In this document: piece by piece, positions 8,277 through 17,048 of the stretch
Layout of the letters: the number at the start of each line of letters is the position of its first letter
How positions within the stretch are numbered: position 1 is the stretch's first letter
DNA from: Betaproteobacteria bacterium
GTDB lineage: Bacteria; Pseudomonadota; Gammaproteobacteria; Burkholderiales; Ga0077523
DNA: 46,344 bases
Assembly (NCBI GenBank): GCA_016125475.1
Contig: WGLR01000022.1
Location: 1-46,344, forward strand
Direction of reading: 5' to 3'
Notes under the pieces: model-generated
Told to the model about the DNA's origin: nothing
What the model saw: the letters and a program-made list of their open reading frames with translations, nothing else
The model's database searches: none
Translations under genes and position numbers: made by a program

Positions 8277-9017
8277 CTAGCGTATGAGGTAGTCCCGCAC
8301 GACACGGCCGAGACCGAGCGTGAGGTCCGTGTTCAGGTGCAGCGCCCCGACGACCTCGCGCACGGGCAGCTGCGTGACGGGCGCGAGCGCGTGGGGTCTC
8401 AGCTCGAGTGCCGCCGGACCCGTCCAGGCGCCCTTGAGCTTCAGATCCTCGAGCCGGTACTCGACGAGTTCGCAGACGCGTGGGCTGCAGTCGACGTGCG
8501 GCATGATCTTGAGCAGGAAATTGGGCTCGGCGAGTGACCGCAGCACGGCGTCGCGATCGGCGTCGCCGTGCTTGTAGCCCATGGTCCCGGTCGCGACGCG
8601 GACACGGCCGTACTCGAGCGTGCCCACGAGCGTGTCCTTGTCCACGCGCAGGCGGGGGCTGCCGAGCTTCTTCGGGAAGCCCCAGATCTCGCGCCCGCCT
8701 GCGATGGGGGCGTCGTCGTCGAGGAACATGCTGTGCACGTAGACCCCTTTCGTGCCTTCGTGCGTGACCGGTATCACCTGCCCGGCTTCCGTGTAGTCGC
8801 CGAACCCGGTCGAGTCCGGCATCCGGATGAACTCGAACCGGACTTCGTCGCCGGCAGGACGCAGCGGTTCGGGCACGAGCGCGGCCAGCGCGTCGGGGTC
8901 GGTGCGGTAGGTGATCACGAGGAACTCGCGATCGATGAAACGGTAGGGTCCTCGCGGGTACGAGGGGCTCGCCATCGGCATGGCCCACGCGCCGCGGCGG
9001 ACTTCATCGGCTGTCAT
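8277..9017 (-). CDS. adc: Acetoacetate decarboxylase
   Basis: Converts acetoacetate to acetone and CO2. The 246-residue length matches the clostridial enzyme (about 244). The Schiff-base region [13 protein letters not shown] carries the adjacent lysines K116/K117 (catalytic Lys115/116 in the Clostridium enzyme). Other family blocks seen are [16 protein letters not shown] and [12 protein letters not shown]. The start at 9017 (MTADEVRRG) is chosen because AAGGAGT lies just upstream; the longer frame to 9104 runs into the patatin gene. Its first 14 bases overlap the end of the patatin gene. With bdhA it offers a route from 3-hydroxybutyrate through acetoacetate to acetone, or the enzyme may act on a related beta-keto acid. 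Confidence 0.88.
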   Translation of the reverse strand: MTADEVRRGAWAMPMASPSYPRGPYRFIDREFLVITYRTDPDALAALVPEPLRPAGDEVRFEFIRMPDSTGFGDYTEAGQVIPVTHEGTKGVYVHSMFLDDDAPIAGGREIWGFPKKLGSPRLRVDKDTLVGTLEYGRVRVATGTMGYKHGDADRDAVLRSLAEPNFLLKIMPHVDCSPRVCELVEYRLEDLKLKGAWTGPAALELRPHALAPVTQLPVREVVGALHLNTDLTLGLGRVVRDYLIR

Positions 9018-10188
9018 GATGGACTCCTTGGGTGGTGTCGCCTTCGGGGCGACCGAAATCGAACACGCGGAACGCACCCGGCGTGCGCTCGTCGGGCTCG
9101 GCATCGAGCCGGTGCAGCGAGTGCAGCATCGCGTCGTGTCCGGATTGCCAGCGCCCGTCCGTCGACGCGCGCGAGAATTCGTAGTCTTTGGCCTGCGTCT
9201 CCCCGTTCTCGTGACTGCGGATCAGGTGCACGAGCGTGATCGCCGTGTCGCGGGTCTCCGCGAGCGCCTTGCGCACCAGCGGGTCGTCGCGCCTGTCGTC
9301 GGGGAGCATCCCGGCGAGCTGCCGGATGCGCCGGTGCATCTCGTGTCGCTCCCGCAGCATGTCGGTGACGGCGCGCGTGCGGCTCGAGTAGCGGATGTCC
9401 TTGTCGCGGCCCTGCACCTGGTCCAGCGTGCCGGGCACCGTGCCGCGGGCGCTGAAGAGGTCCACCTGCAGGATCGTCGCCGCGTCCGCGTCGATCGTGT
9501 CGATCACGTGGCGCAGCGGCGTGTTCGAGACGAGGCCGCCGTCCCAGTAGTCGGCATCGTCCACCCGCACCGCCGGAAACCCGGGCGGGAGTGCACCGCT
9601 CGCCATGACGTGTTCCGGCCCGAGACGCGTCCGCCGGTTGTCGAAATAGACGAAGTTGCCGGTCTGCACGTTCACCGCGCCCACGCTCACGCGCACGGGC
9701 CCGTCGTTGAGGTAGTCGAAGTCGACGAGCTCGAGCAGCGTGTCGCGCAGCGGCTGCGTGTCGTAGAAGCTCGGGCTCGGCAGTTCACCGGGCCAGAGCG
9801 CCGCGCCGAGCCGCGGCGTGAAGAACCCCGGCAGCCCGAACGTCGCGCCCCATGCCGCGCTCCAGTCGTTCACCCAGGCCCGCGCGAGCGCGACGGACGG
9901 GGTCGGCGGCGTCCAGGGCACGCCCGCGGACACCAGCGTCCAGAACGCGCGCAGGCGCTCGACGCGGCGCTCCGGCGGATTGCCCGCGATCAGCGCGGAG
10001 TTGATCGCGCCGATGGATATGCCGGCGACCCAGTCCGGGACGCGGTCGTGTTCGGCCATCGCTTCGAACGCGCCGGCCTGGTAGGCGCCGAGCGCGCCGC
10101 CACCCTGCAGGACGAGGATGGTCTCGTGGGTGCGCCTGGCGCGCCGTCCGGCGCGCGGTCGTTCCGGTGCGGTCGTCGTCGTGTTCAT
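9004..10188 (-). CDS. Patatin-like phospholipase/acyl hydrolase (DUF3734 type)
   Basis: A 394-residue patatin-family serine hydrolase. It has the oxyanion-hole motif [11 protein letters not shown] at about 29-39, the nucleophile elbow GISIG with S58, and the Asp of the dyad in YWDGG near residue 215. The C-terminal region after the patatin fold ([22 protein letters not shown]) fits the DUF3734 extension. The start at 10188 overlaps the rhomboid stop codon (ATGA). Members of this subgroup often sit beside adc and bdhA, and roles in PHB or lipid metabolism have been suggested; the substrate here is not known. Cytoplasmic: no signal peptide. Confidence 0.85.
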   Translation of the reverse strand: MNTTTTAPERPRAGRRARRTHETILVLQGGGALGAYQAGAFEAMAEHDRVPDWVAGISIGAINSALIAGNPPERRVERLRAFWTLVSAGVPWTPPTPSVALARAWVNDWSAAWGATFGLPGFFTPRLGAALWPGELPSPSFYDTQPLRDTLLELVDFDYLNDGPVRVSVGAVNVQTGNFVYFDNRRTRLGPEHVMASGALPPGFPAVRVDDADYWDGGLVSNTPLRHVIDTIDADAATILQVDLFSARGTVPGTLDQVQGRDKDIRYSSRTRAVTDMLRERHEMHRRIRQLAGMLPDDRRDDPLVRKALAETRDTAITLVHLIRSHENGETQAKDYEFSRASTDGRWQSGHDAMLHSLHRLDAEPDERTPGAFRVFDFGRPEGDTTQGVHHDSR

Positions 10189-10775
10189 CGGGATCTCCGT
10201 CCGAAGGGGGGCTGGGCGCGCCAGTAGCGCATCACGAGCCAGCCGCCGAGCAGCCCGCCCAGGTGTGCGAAGTGCGCGATGCCGTTCGCGGTGCCGAAGA
10301 CGCCGAGCGTGAGTTCGACCAGGCCGTAGAGCGTCACGAACATCCACGCCGGCATCGGGATCGGCGGAATCAGGGGCAGGATCGTCCGGCGCGGGAACAC
10401 CATCGCGAATCCGAGCAGCAGGCCGAACACGCCTCCCGATGCGCCGATCGTGGGGGTGATGCTTCCCATGAGGGATGTCACCGCGAGCTGCGAGAACGCC
10501 GCGAACAGCACGCTCACCGTGTAGAACGTGAGAAAGCGGCGCGGCCCCCAGACGTCCTCGAGTTCGCGTCCGAACAGCCAGAGCCCGTACATGTTGAAGC
10601 CGATGTGCGCGAGGCTGCCGTGCAGGAACGCGTACGTGATCACCTGCCAGGGCATGAACAGGCCGGATCCGAGCGGCCAGAGCGCGTAGTGCGCGGTCAG
10701 GGCGTGACCCGTCATCGTGTCCAGCACGTAGACGATCACGTTCACCGCGATGAGCGTGCCGGTCACGGAATTCAC
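10185..10775 (-). CDS. Rhomboid-family intramembrane serine protease
   Basis: A 196-residue, six-TM protein of the minimal rhomboid type. Catalytic features are HIGFN (H57 and N61, oxyanion side), GASGG with nucleophile S113, and AHLGG with the general base H171. The N-terminus is taken as GTG at 10775, eight bases after GGAGGG; the longer frame to 10970 would add an arginine-rich, unlikely N-terminus. The four-base overlap with the patatin gene makes it the first gene of the rhomboid-patatin-adc-bdhA operon. Its protein substrate cannot be inferred. Confidence 0.85.
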   Translation of the reverse strand: MNSVTGTLIAVNVIVYVLDTMTGHALTAHYALWPLGSGLFMPWQVITYAFLHGSLAHIGFNMYGLWLFGRELEDVWGPRRFLTFYTVSVLFAAFSQLAVTSLMGSITPTIGASGGVFGLLLGFAMVFPRRTILPLIPPIPMPAWMFVTLYGLVELTLGVFGTANGIAHFAHLGGLLGGWLVMRYWRAQPPFGRRSR

Positions 10776-10979
10776 GATGTGAACCCTCCGCGCGCAACCG
10801 TGAGCGCGGGCGTGAAATCGCGTGCTCGGGACGGACCGATGACTGCTGGTGGCTGCAGGGTGACGGACATGCCGGTCTCTCCGGAAACGCGGAGAGCGGC
10901 TCTCGACATTCGGCTCTCCATGCCGGCAGTGTCGGCCTGCGGCCCTTTCGCCGACAGGCCCGGCGGTCACGATCCGGGT

Positions 10980-10993
10980 GTGACGTTCGTCAC
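10980..10993. promoter_or_regulatory. Palindromic putative operator (GTGAC-N4-GTCAC), copy 1
   Basis: GTGAC-GTTC-GTCAC lies in the 264-bp gap between the rhomboid start (10775, minus) and the end of emrB (11040). A second copy with the same arms occurs at 14179. Position upstream of the rhomboid operon suits an operator. The regulator is unknown. Confidence 0.3.
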
Positions 10994-11039
10994 GAGTTCC
11001 GGCCCGCGACGCCGGAAGGGATCGCGCCTCGCGGGGGGC

Positions 11040-12617
11040 TCAGCGGTTCGTCGGCACCGGCGCACCGAACGGCGGTCGTGCCTGCCACACCAGAACGATC
11101 AGCGCGATCATCATCATGCCGCTCGTGAGCATGACGGTGTTGGTCGCGAGCAGCGCCGCCTGGCCCGAGATCACGACGTGCTCCGTGTAGCCGAGCGCTT
11201 GCCGGGCGGGCATGCCGAGTTCCTTCAGTCGGGCGAGCCAGGCCATCGCGGCGGGGTTGCTGTGCGTCACGTGTGCCGCGAGTTCGGTCGTGTACTGGTG
11301 CGTGCGGTGATCCCAGAGGGACACCATGATCGACGCACCGAAGCTCGAGCCGATGTTGCGCATGAAGTTCGCGAGACCGGCGGCGCTGGCCGTCTGGTTG
11401 CCCTCGAGCCCGGACAGGTAGATCGTCGTGAGCGGCAGGAACAGGCAGGACAGCCCGACGCCCATGATCAGGCGCGTGAGCGCGAGCGTCCAGAAGTCGA
11501 CGTCGGGCGTGAAGCGCGACGAGAGGTACGCGAACACCGAGAACGTCGCGAGGCCGAACGTCGCCACCCAGCGCGGATCGACGCGGTGGATGTTCGCGCC
11601 GATGATGGGGCCCAGCACGACCGCTAGCATGCCGCCGAAGGCCATCGTGCGGCCGGCCCAGTCCGACGTGTAGCCGAGGTGCGTCTGCAGCCAGAGCGGC
11701 ACCACCACGTTCGCGCCGAAGAAGGCCGTGACGGACAGCAGCAGGCAGATCACGCCCGCGGCATAGTTCCGGCGCGCGAACAGGCGCAGTTCCACGACCG
11801 GGTGCTCCGACGTGAGCGTCCAGGCCGCGAACACCGCGAGCGCGATCGTCGCGACCACGGCGAGCGTGATGATCACCGGCGAGCCGAACCAGTCGAGTTC
11901 GTTGCCCTTGTCGAGCAGGATCTGGAGGCTGCCCACGCCGACCGCGAGCAGCACCATGCCGGTCAGGTCCACCGGCCGCTTCTGGCGCGGGCTCTCGTAG
12001 CCTCCGAGCAGCGCCGACACGAAGAGGATGCACGCGGTGCCGACGGGCAGGTTCACGAGGAAGATCCAGTGCCACGACATGTGGTCCGTGATCCAGCCAC
12101 CCGCGAGCGGGCCGATGATCGGCGCGGCGACGGTCGTCATCACGAAGATGCCCATCGCGAGTCCGCGCATCTGCGGCGGATAGATCGACAGCAGCATGGC
12201 CTGGGCGAGCGGGATCATCGCCGCCCCCACGGCGCCCTGTGCGACGCGTGCGGCGAGGAGCATCGGGAAGTTGATCGCCATCGCGCACGCGAACGACGCG
12301 GCCGTGAACGCGAACGTGGCGCTCAGGAACAGGCGGCGCTGCCCGAAGCGTGCCGCGAACCAGCCGGTCATCGGCAGCATGATCGCCTCCGACACCGCGT
12401 AGCTCGTGATGATCCACGTGCCTTCCGTCGGGCTCACGCCCATGGCGCCCGCGATGGTCGGCACCGACACGTTCGCGATCGTGAGGTCCAGGATGTTCAT
12501 GAACGCCGCGAGCGCGAGCGCGAGCGACGCGGCGAGACGCTGGCCGCCGTAGAGCGGCTCGAACGGCCGCAGCCCTTCCGGGTACGGGACGTCGACGCCG
12601 TTCGCCGCCGCGCTCAT
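11040..12617 (-). CDS. emrB: DHA2-family MFS drug efflux transporter (EmrB-like)
   Basis: Inner-membrane proton-driven multidrug exporter of the 14-TM DHA2 family. It has 525 residues, close to EmrB (about 512). Visible family motifs are LDLTIANVSVPTI in TM1, GWFAARFGQRR (motif A) and GPLAGGWI (motif C, TM5). A large hydrophilic loop in the C-terminal half (HRTHQYTTELAAHVTH) is typical of EmrB. The start at 12617 overlaps the stop of the emrA-like gene by four bases (ATGA), so the two are translationally coupled. EmrB works with a periplasmic adaptor and usually TolC. No outer-membrane gene is present here. Confidence 0.88.
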   Translation of the reverse strand: MSAAANGVDVPYPEGLRPFEPLYGGQRLAASLALALAAFMNILDLTIANVSVPTIAGAMGVSPTEGTWIITSYAVSEAIMLPMTGWFAARFGQRRLFLSATFAFTAASFACAMAINFPMLLAARVAQGAVGAAMIPLAQAMLLSIYPPQMRGLAMGIFVMTTVAAPIIGPLAGGWITDHMSWHWIFLVNLPVGTACILFVSALLGGYESPRQKRPVDLTGMVLLAVGVGSLQILLDKGNELDWFGSPVIITLAVVATIALAVFAAWTLTSEHPVVELRLFARRNYAAGVICLLLSVTAFFGANVVVPLWLQTHLGYTSDWAGRTMAFGGMLAVVLGPIIGANIHRVDPRWVATFGLATFSVFAYLSSRFTPDVDFWTLALTRLIMGVGLSCLFLPLTTIYLSGLEGNQTASAAGLANFMRNIGSSFGASIMVSLWDHRTHQYTTELAAHVTHSNPAAMAWLARLKELGMPARQALGYTEHVVISGQAALLATNTVMLTSGMMMIALIVLVWQARPPFGAPVPTNR

Positions 12618-13876
12618 TCCGTGCGCGCGCGGAGGGCGCTCGTGATGATCTTCGCCGCCTGGGCCTCCGCCTCGCTCGTGATCCGGTCGTAGACGTCGGA
12701 TCGCTGCACGCCGGCCGCGTCCGTGAGCAGCCCCAGCCTCGGTCCGCTCCGGTCGTGCACGTCCACCGTCACGTCCATCGACAGCCCGACCTGGAGCGGA
12801 TGGTCGTGCAGGGCCTCGGGATCGAGCCAGATGCGCACCGGCACCCGCTGCACGACCTTGATCCAGTTGCCGGTGGCGTTCTGCGCGGGAAGCAGCGAGA
12901 GCGCGGAGCCCGTGGCAGGGCCGATGCCCGCCACGCGCCCGTGGTACACGACCGACGATCCGTACACGTCCGACGTGAGCTCGACGGGCTGCCCGACCCG
13001 GAGGTCCGTGAGCGAGGTTTCCTTGAAGTTCGCGTCGACCCACACGCCGTCGAGAGGGACCACGCTCACGACCGGGCTGCCCGGTTCGACGTGATCCCCG
13101 AGGTGGGCCGATCGCGTGGTCGCGATCCCGTCCACGGGTGCGAGGATCCGGGTGCGCGCGAGTGCGAGGCTCGCCGCGCGTACGTGCGCGATCGCGGACG
13201 CCACGTCGGGCAGTCCCTCGAGGGCGGACCCGGCCACCTGGGCGAGCGAGCCCTCGAGTTCCGCGCGGGCCCGGGAGCCCGCGGCTTCGGCGGCGGCCAC
13301 GACACCCTTCGCGGTCGCCTTCGCGGCTTCGGCGGTGGCCACCGCCGTCTTCTGTGCCTCGAGTGCATCCTGCGAGATGAACCCCTGCGCGGCCAGGTTG
13401 GTCTGCCGCGCGAGTTCGGAGCGTGCGCGGGAGAGTGTGACCTCCGCCGACTCGAGCTGCGACCGCGCGGCCGCCAAGTCGGACACCCGCTGGGCCACCA
13501 CGGCCTCCGACGCGAGCACGTTGCTGCCCAGGCCGCGCGCACCACGCACGGCCTTGCCGAGTTCGGCCGTGGCCTGCGCGAGTGCGAGGCGCGCGTCCGT
13601 GTCGTCCAGCTCGACGAGCAGGTCACCCGCGTGCACCTGCTGGCCCGCGTGCACGTGGACGGCCTTGACCGTGCCGGGCGTCAGCGCCGTGATTTCCGAG
13701 ATGTCCGTGGAAACGTAGGCGTCGTTCGTCGTTGCTTCCCAGCGCGCCACCCACCACCACCAGGCGCCGCCAGCCATGCCCGCGATCAGGACGACGATCG
13801 CGATGCCGGTCAGGGCACGCCTGCGCTTTCGCTGCCTGACGGGAGGGGGGGATGGCTGCTGTTCCGCCTCGCTCAT
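12614..13876 (-). CDS. emrA: HlyD/EmrA-family membrane-fusion protein
   Basis: Periplasmic adaptor for the adjacent EmrB-like pump. It has 420 residues: a basic cytoplasmic N-terminus, one TM helix at about 23-45, the first half-lipoyl segment (TNDAYVSTDISEI, GTVKAVHVHAGQQVHAGDLLVELDD), a long alanine-rich coiled coil at about 95-235, the second half-lipoyl segment (RILAPVDGIATTRSAHLGDHV) and a beta-barrel. The C-terminal extension of about 40 residues (VYDRITSEAEAQAAKI) is longer than in E. coli EmrA. It is first in the emrAB operon. No regulator gene is adjacent. Confidence 0.88.
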   Translation of the reverse strand: MSEAEQQPSPPPVRQRKRRRALTGIAIVVLIAGMAGGAWWWWVARWEATTNDAYVSTDISEITALTPGTVKAVHVHAGQQVHAGDLLVELDDTDARLALAQATAELGKAVRGARGLGSNVLASEAVVAQRVSDLAAARSQLESAEVTLSRARSELARQTNLAAQGFISQDALEAQKTAVATAEAAKATAKGVVAAAEAAGSRARAELEGSLAQVAGSALEGLPDVASAIAHVRAASLALARTRILAPVDGIATTRSAHLGDHVEPGSPVVSVVPLDGVWVDANFKETSLTDLRVGQPVELTSDVYGSSVVYHGRVAGIGPATGSALSLLPAQNATGNWIKVVQRVPVRIWLDPEALHDHPLQVGLSMDVTVDVHDRSGPRLGLLTDAAGVQRSDVYDRITSEAEAQAAKIITSALRARTE

Positions 13877-14386
13877 GATCGTCCGTATCCGGTCGGACCG
13901 GATGCGAGCGCGTGTGCGCCGGGCGCGCGAGGCGACGGGGCGAGATGTTCCGGTTTCGTGTTCTTCAAGAGTCCTGGTCCCTGTTCAAGTGCCGGCACGG
14001 GGCCGGGCCGCCTTCCGCAAGGGCACGCCTGTCCGGGCCGCAGTGGCTCCACTGCGGGCGACGCAGGCGGGGAAATGGCGGGAAAGTTCGTATTTTCCGC
14101 GTGGGCGGCGCATCGAGCGTGACCCGATCGTAGGGCGGGCGCGCGCGCGAGTCAGCCGCCGAATGTCACGTTGCACGGGTGACTAACGTCACGACGTGCC
14201 ATCCGGTGCACCGCCCGCGCTCCGGACGGCGGATCGTGCGGGTGGCGTGGCGTGGAACGGCACGGGCGCCGGCCGGGTCGATGCTGTAGTCTCCGTCCGG
14301 CTCCGCTCCGCGCACATGACCCGCTCCATGGTCCTCCTCACACCGACACGTCGCCCGTCCGTCGTGCCGCCACTCCGGGCAGCGGC
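13877..14386. other. 510-bp intergenic region between emrA and clcB
   Basis: Divergent control region without a convincing gene. It contains the GTGAC-N4-GTCAC palindrome at 14179-14192. Candidate promoters could not be picked with confidence. The open frames crossing it are arginine-rich shadows. Confidence 0.4.
14179..14192. promoter_or_regulatory. Palindromic putative operator (GTGAC-N4-GTCAC), copy 2
   Basis: GTGAC-TAAC-GTCAC shares both arms with the palindrome at 10980. It lies between the divergent emrA and clcB genes, about 300 bp upstream of emrA and 195 bp upstream of clcB. A role as operator is inferred from position and symmetry only. Confidence 0.3.
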
Positions 14387-15700
14387 ATGAGCCTCTTCTG
14401 GCGGGGGCCGCTGCGCCTCGCGCGCCGTGTGCTGGGCATCCCGCGCGCGCCGTGGGCCGACCTCGTGATGGCGCTTACCGTCGGCTCGGTCGGTGCGCTC
14501 GTGGTCGAAGGCTTCCGCGCCGTGCTCTTCCGCCTCGAGGCGCTGTTCGTCGGGGCGTCGGGGGGCCACCTGGTCAGTGCCGCGAGGGACCTCGTGCCGG
14601 AGGCCCGGTTCTTCGCGCCGGCCCTCGGTGCGCTCGTGGCGGGGCTCGTGCTCTGGCTCGCGGAGCGGGGGCGGCCGCCGACGCCCTGGCGCCGGAGCGG
14701 CGACTACATCGAGGCGGTGTCGATCGGCAACGGGCGACTCGACCTCACCGGCGGCATGCTGAAGGCCATCGCGTCGCTGCTCGTCGTGAGCACGGGCGGC
14801 GCGGTCGGGCGCGAGGGGGCCATGGTGCTGCTCGCGGCCATGGCCGCCTCCGTCCTCGGGCGCATCGCGGGGCGTCAGTTCGAACTGCGGCTGGTCGTGA
14901 GCTGCGGGGCGGCCGCCGGTCTCGCCGCCGCGTATCACGCGCCGCTCGCGGGCGCGATGTTCGTCGCGGAACTGCTGCTCGGTTCGCTCGCGCTCGCGCA
15001 GCTCGGGCCCGTGATCGTCGCGGCCGTCGTCTCGCACGGCATCACGACGCTGATCGTGGGGCAGACGAGCCTCTTCGAAATCGGCCCGCTCGCCGCGCCC
15101 GGCGTTGCCCAGGCGGGGCCGCTCGTCGCGATGGGACTCGTCGCCGCGATCGTCGGTGCCGCCGTGCTCTACTGGCTCGACGGGGTCCGGAAGCTCTACG
15201 CGCGGATCGCGCTGCCGCTCCCGCTCGCGTTCGCACTCGGCGGTCTCGTCGTGGGCACGCTGTCACTCTGGCGTCCCGAAGTGTGGGGAAACGGGTACAG
15301 CACGACGGCCCGGTTCCTCGTGGACCCTCCGGTCTGGCACGTCGTCGCCGCGATCCTCGTGCTGAAGGTGATCGCGATCGCCGCCACGACCGGTTCCGGG
15401 GCGCCGGGCGGCGTCTTCACGCCGACGCTGTTCGTCGGGGCCGCGTTCGGCCTGCTCACCGCCGCGGCACTCAACGCGCTCGGGCTGCCCGTCGCGTCCA
15501 CCCCGGTCTACGTGCTGTTCGGCATGGCGACGGTACTCGCCGCCACGACGCATGCGCCCGTGATGGCGGCGCTCATGGTGTTCGAGATGGCGCGGCAGTA
15601 CGCGTTGCTCACGACGCTGCTGCCCGCGTGCGTGATCGCGGCGCTGGTCGCGCGCAGGCTGCACGCACGGTCCGTTTACGGACTGGCGGCGACGCCCTGA
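14387..15700 (+). CDS. clcB: ClC-family chloride channel/transporter, ClcB type
   Basis: Inner-membrane chloride transporter of 437 residues (E. coli ClcB about 418). It shows the ClcB pattern: DYIEAV where other ClC proteins have the GSGIP segment, the GREGA motif with gating Glu E143, the YHAPLAGAMFVAELL helix, WGNGYST, GSGAPGGVFTPTLF near 337-352 and the TTHAPVMAALMVFEM segment. These agree with E. coli ClcB closely enough to use the name. The ATG at 14387 is the first plausible start; the frame upstream is arginine/proline-rich and unlikely to be translated. It is monocistronic and followed by a strong inverted repeat. Confidence 0.88.
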   Translation: MSLFWRGPLRLARRVLGIPRAPWADLVMALTVGSVGALVVEGFRAVLFRLEALFVGASGGHLVSAARDLVPEARFFAPALGALVAGLVLWLAERGRPPTPWRRSGDYIEAVSIGNGRLDLTGGMLKAIASLLVVSTGGAVGREGAMVLLAAMAASVLGRIAGRQFELRLVVSCGAAAGLAAAYHAPLAGAMFVAELLLGSLALAQLGPVIVAAVVSHGITTLIVGQTSLFEIGPLAAPGVAQAGPLVAMGLVAAIVGAAVLYWLDGVRKLYARIALPLPLAFALGGLVVGTLSLWRPEVWGNGYSTTARFLVDPPVWHVVAAILVLKVIAIAATTGSGAPGGVFTPTLFVGAAFGLLTAAALNALGLPVASTPVYVLFGMATVLAATTHAPVMAALMVFEMARQYALLTTLLPACVIAALVARRLHARSVYGLAATP

Positions 15701-15729
15701 ACGACGTGCGGAACGGCCTCCCGTGCGGT

Positions 15730-15809
15730 CGACAGTGCCGGCCGTCACGCCGCGCCGTCGCGACCTCGTGACCGACGTTCCGTTCCGGACGTGACGGCCG
15801 GCACTGTCG
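15730..15809. repeat. Perfect 20-bp inverted repeat downstream of clcB
   Basis: Arms at 15730-15749 and 15790-15809 are perfect reverse complements of 20 bp, separated by 40 bp. It lies in the 257-bp gap between clcB and the exported helical protein. It could be a transcription terminator with a long loop, a regulator site or a small mobile palindrome. No U tract follows. Confidence 0.6.
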
Positions 15810-15957
15810 CGGCCGCGACGCGGCTCCTAGAGTGTGCGTGGAAGGCCAGCCGCGCCGCGAGGTCCCGGATTCGAGGGGGCTGCCCTTCATTGACCGGCGT
15901 GCTCCGGTGAGTCGCCGGCCAGTGTCCGCAACCCACTCAAGTCAGGGGGATTCCGTC

Positions 15958-17025
15958 ATGAAGACCCGCATCGCACCGACCGTCGCAGCCCTGCTGCTGG
16001 CCGCGCCGTCGTTCGCACTCGCTGTACCCGCACCCGAACACGCCAGTCCGCCCGGGGCCGTCCCGTCCGGCAAGGACAGGCCCCGGGATTCGTGGATCGA
16101 ACTGGACCGGCTGCAGCTCACGCCGGTCGTGGATCCCGTCAGCCGGGACCTGGCCGACGCACGCGCCGCGCTCGGTCACCAGGACGTCGCACGTTCCGCC
16201 CAGCGCCTGCGCGATGCGGCCGCGAAGCTCCGGGATGCGGGAACGAAGGCCCTGCGGGAAAGCCGGGCCCAGGCGGCGACGCAGGACCGCGAGGCGCGTG
16301 ACACGAAGGCGCGGATGGACGTTCTGGCACGCCGGCTGGACGTCGCGGCCGCCCGCATACGCGCCGGGAAGATCGCGGACACCGCGGCACTGGACACGGC
16401 GCTCGACAGGATCGGCGACAAGGATCTCGACCGCCGCTGGGTGGTGTCCGACGTGACGACCTGGTACGCGGTCGCGCCCGAACCTCAGCGGCACTTCGAG
16501 GCGGCGGCTTCCGACTACGCCAGGAAGGACTTCGCGGGTGCGGCCCGCGAGGTCCGCAAGGCGGAATCCTTCCTGCGCCTGGAGTCCGCGCGGGTGACCG
16601 GCAACACGCGTGCCGCACTCGTGTCGGCGGACGCGGCCCTGGAGAGGACCGCCCACGCACTCGAGACCGGTGCCGTCCATTCCGCGACCGAACTCGACGA
16701 GGCGTTCCTGCAGGCGAACCGCGCGCTCGCGCAGTCGCACGGCGCGCGGGCCGCCGCCTCGATCGGACACGACGCCTCGGTCACCGCGGGCTACGAGCTG
16801 AAGGCTGCCGCGGACAGTCTCGAGGGCGCGGCGGCGTGGACGAAGGGCGCCGTCAGGTCCGCGGCAGCCGCCGCCGCGACGGACGCACGGGCGCTTGGTG
16901 ACAGGCTCGCGAACGGCGGCAGATGGACGCGGCGCGAGGTCGCGGACGGGCTGGAGTCGATGTCGTCGGCCCTCGATCGACTCGGCGATTCGATCGGGCT
17001 CGGGCACGGGGCCTCCCGTTCCTGA
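15958..17025 (+). CDS. Exported alpha-helical protein of unknown function
   Basis: A 355-residue protein with a clear signal peptide (MKTRIAPTVAALLLAAPSFALA, cleavage near 22) and no other hydrophobic segment. The mature part is rich in Ala, Arg and Asp and consists almost entirely of predicted helix with regular A-x-x-L patterns, suggesting a coiled-coil or helical-repeat domain. One tryptophan-rich block (RRWVVSDVTTWYAVAPEPQ, residues 160-178) stands out. Some similarity to YfdX-like helical periplasmic proteins is possible but not certain. The ATG at 15958 is chosen because of the signal peptide and a preceding GGGGGA. It is convergent with the GH15 gene. Confidence 0.7.
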   Translation: MKTRIAPTVAALLLAAPSFALAVPAPEHASPPGAVPSGKDRPRDSWIELDRLQLTPVVDPVSRDLADARAALGHQDVARSAQRLRDAAAKLRDAGTKALRESRAQAATQDREARDTKARMDVLARRLDVAAARIRAGKIADTAALDTALDRIGDKDLDRRWVVSDVTTWYAVAPEPQRHFEAAASDYARKDFAGAAREVRKAESFLRLESARVTGNTRAALVSADAALERTAHALETGAVHSATELDEAFLQANRALAQSHGARAAASIGHDASVTAGYELKAAADSLEGAAAWTKGAVRSAAAAAATDARALGDRLANGGRWTRREVADGLESMSSALDRLGDSIGLGHGASRS

Positions 17026-17048
17026 TCCCCGTGCGAAGGGGGCGGGGC

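Noticed and set aside
10776-10970. Upstream extension of the rhomboid protein
   Set aside because: Adds about 65 Arg/His-rich residues with no homology; the GTG at 10775 has a proper GGAGGG at the right distance.
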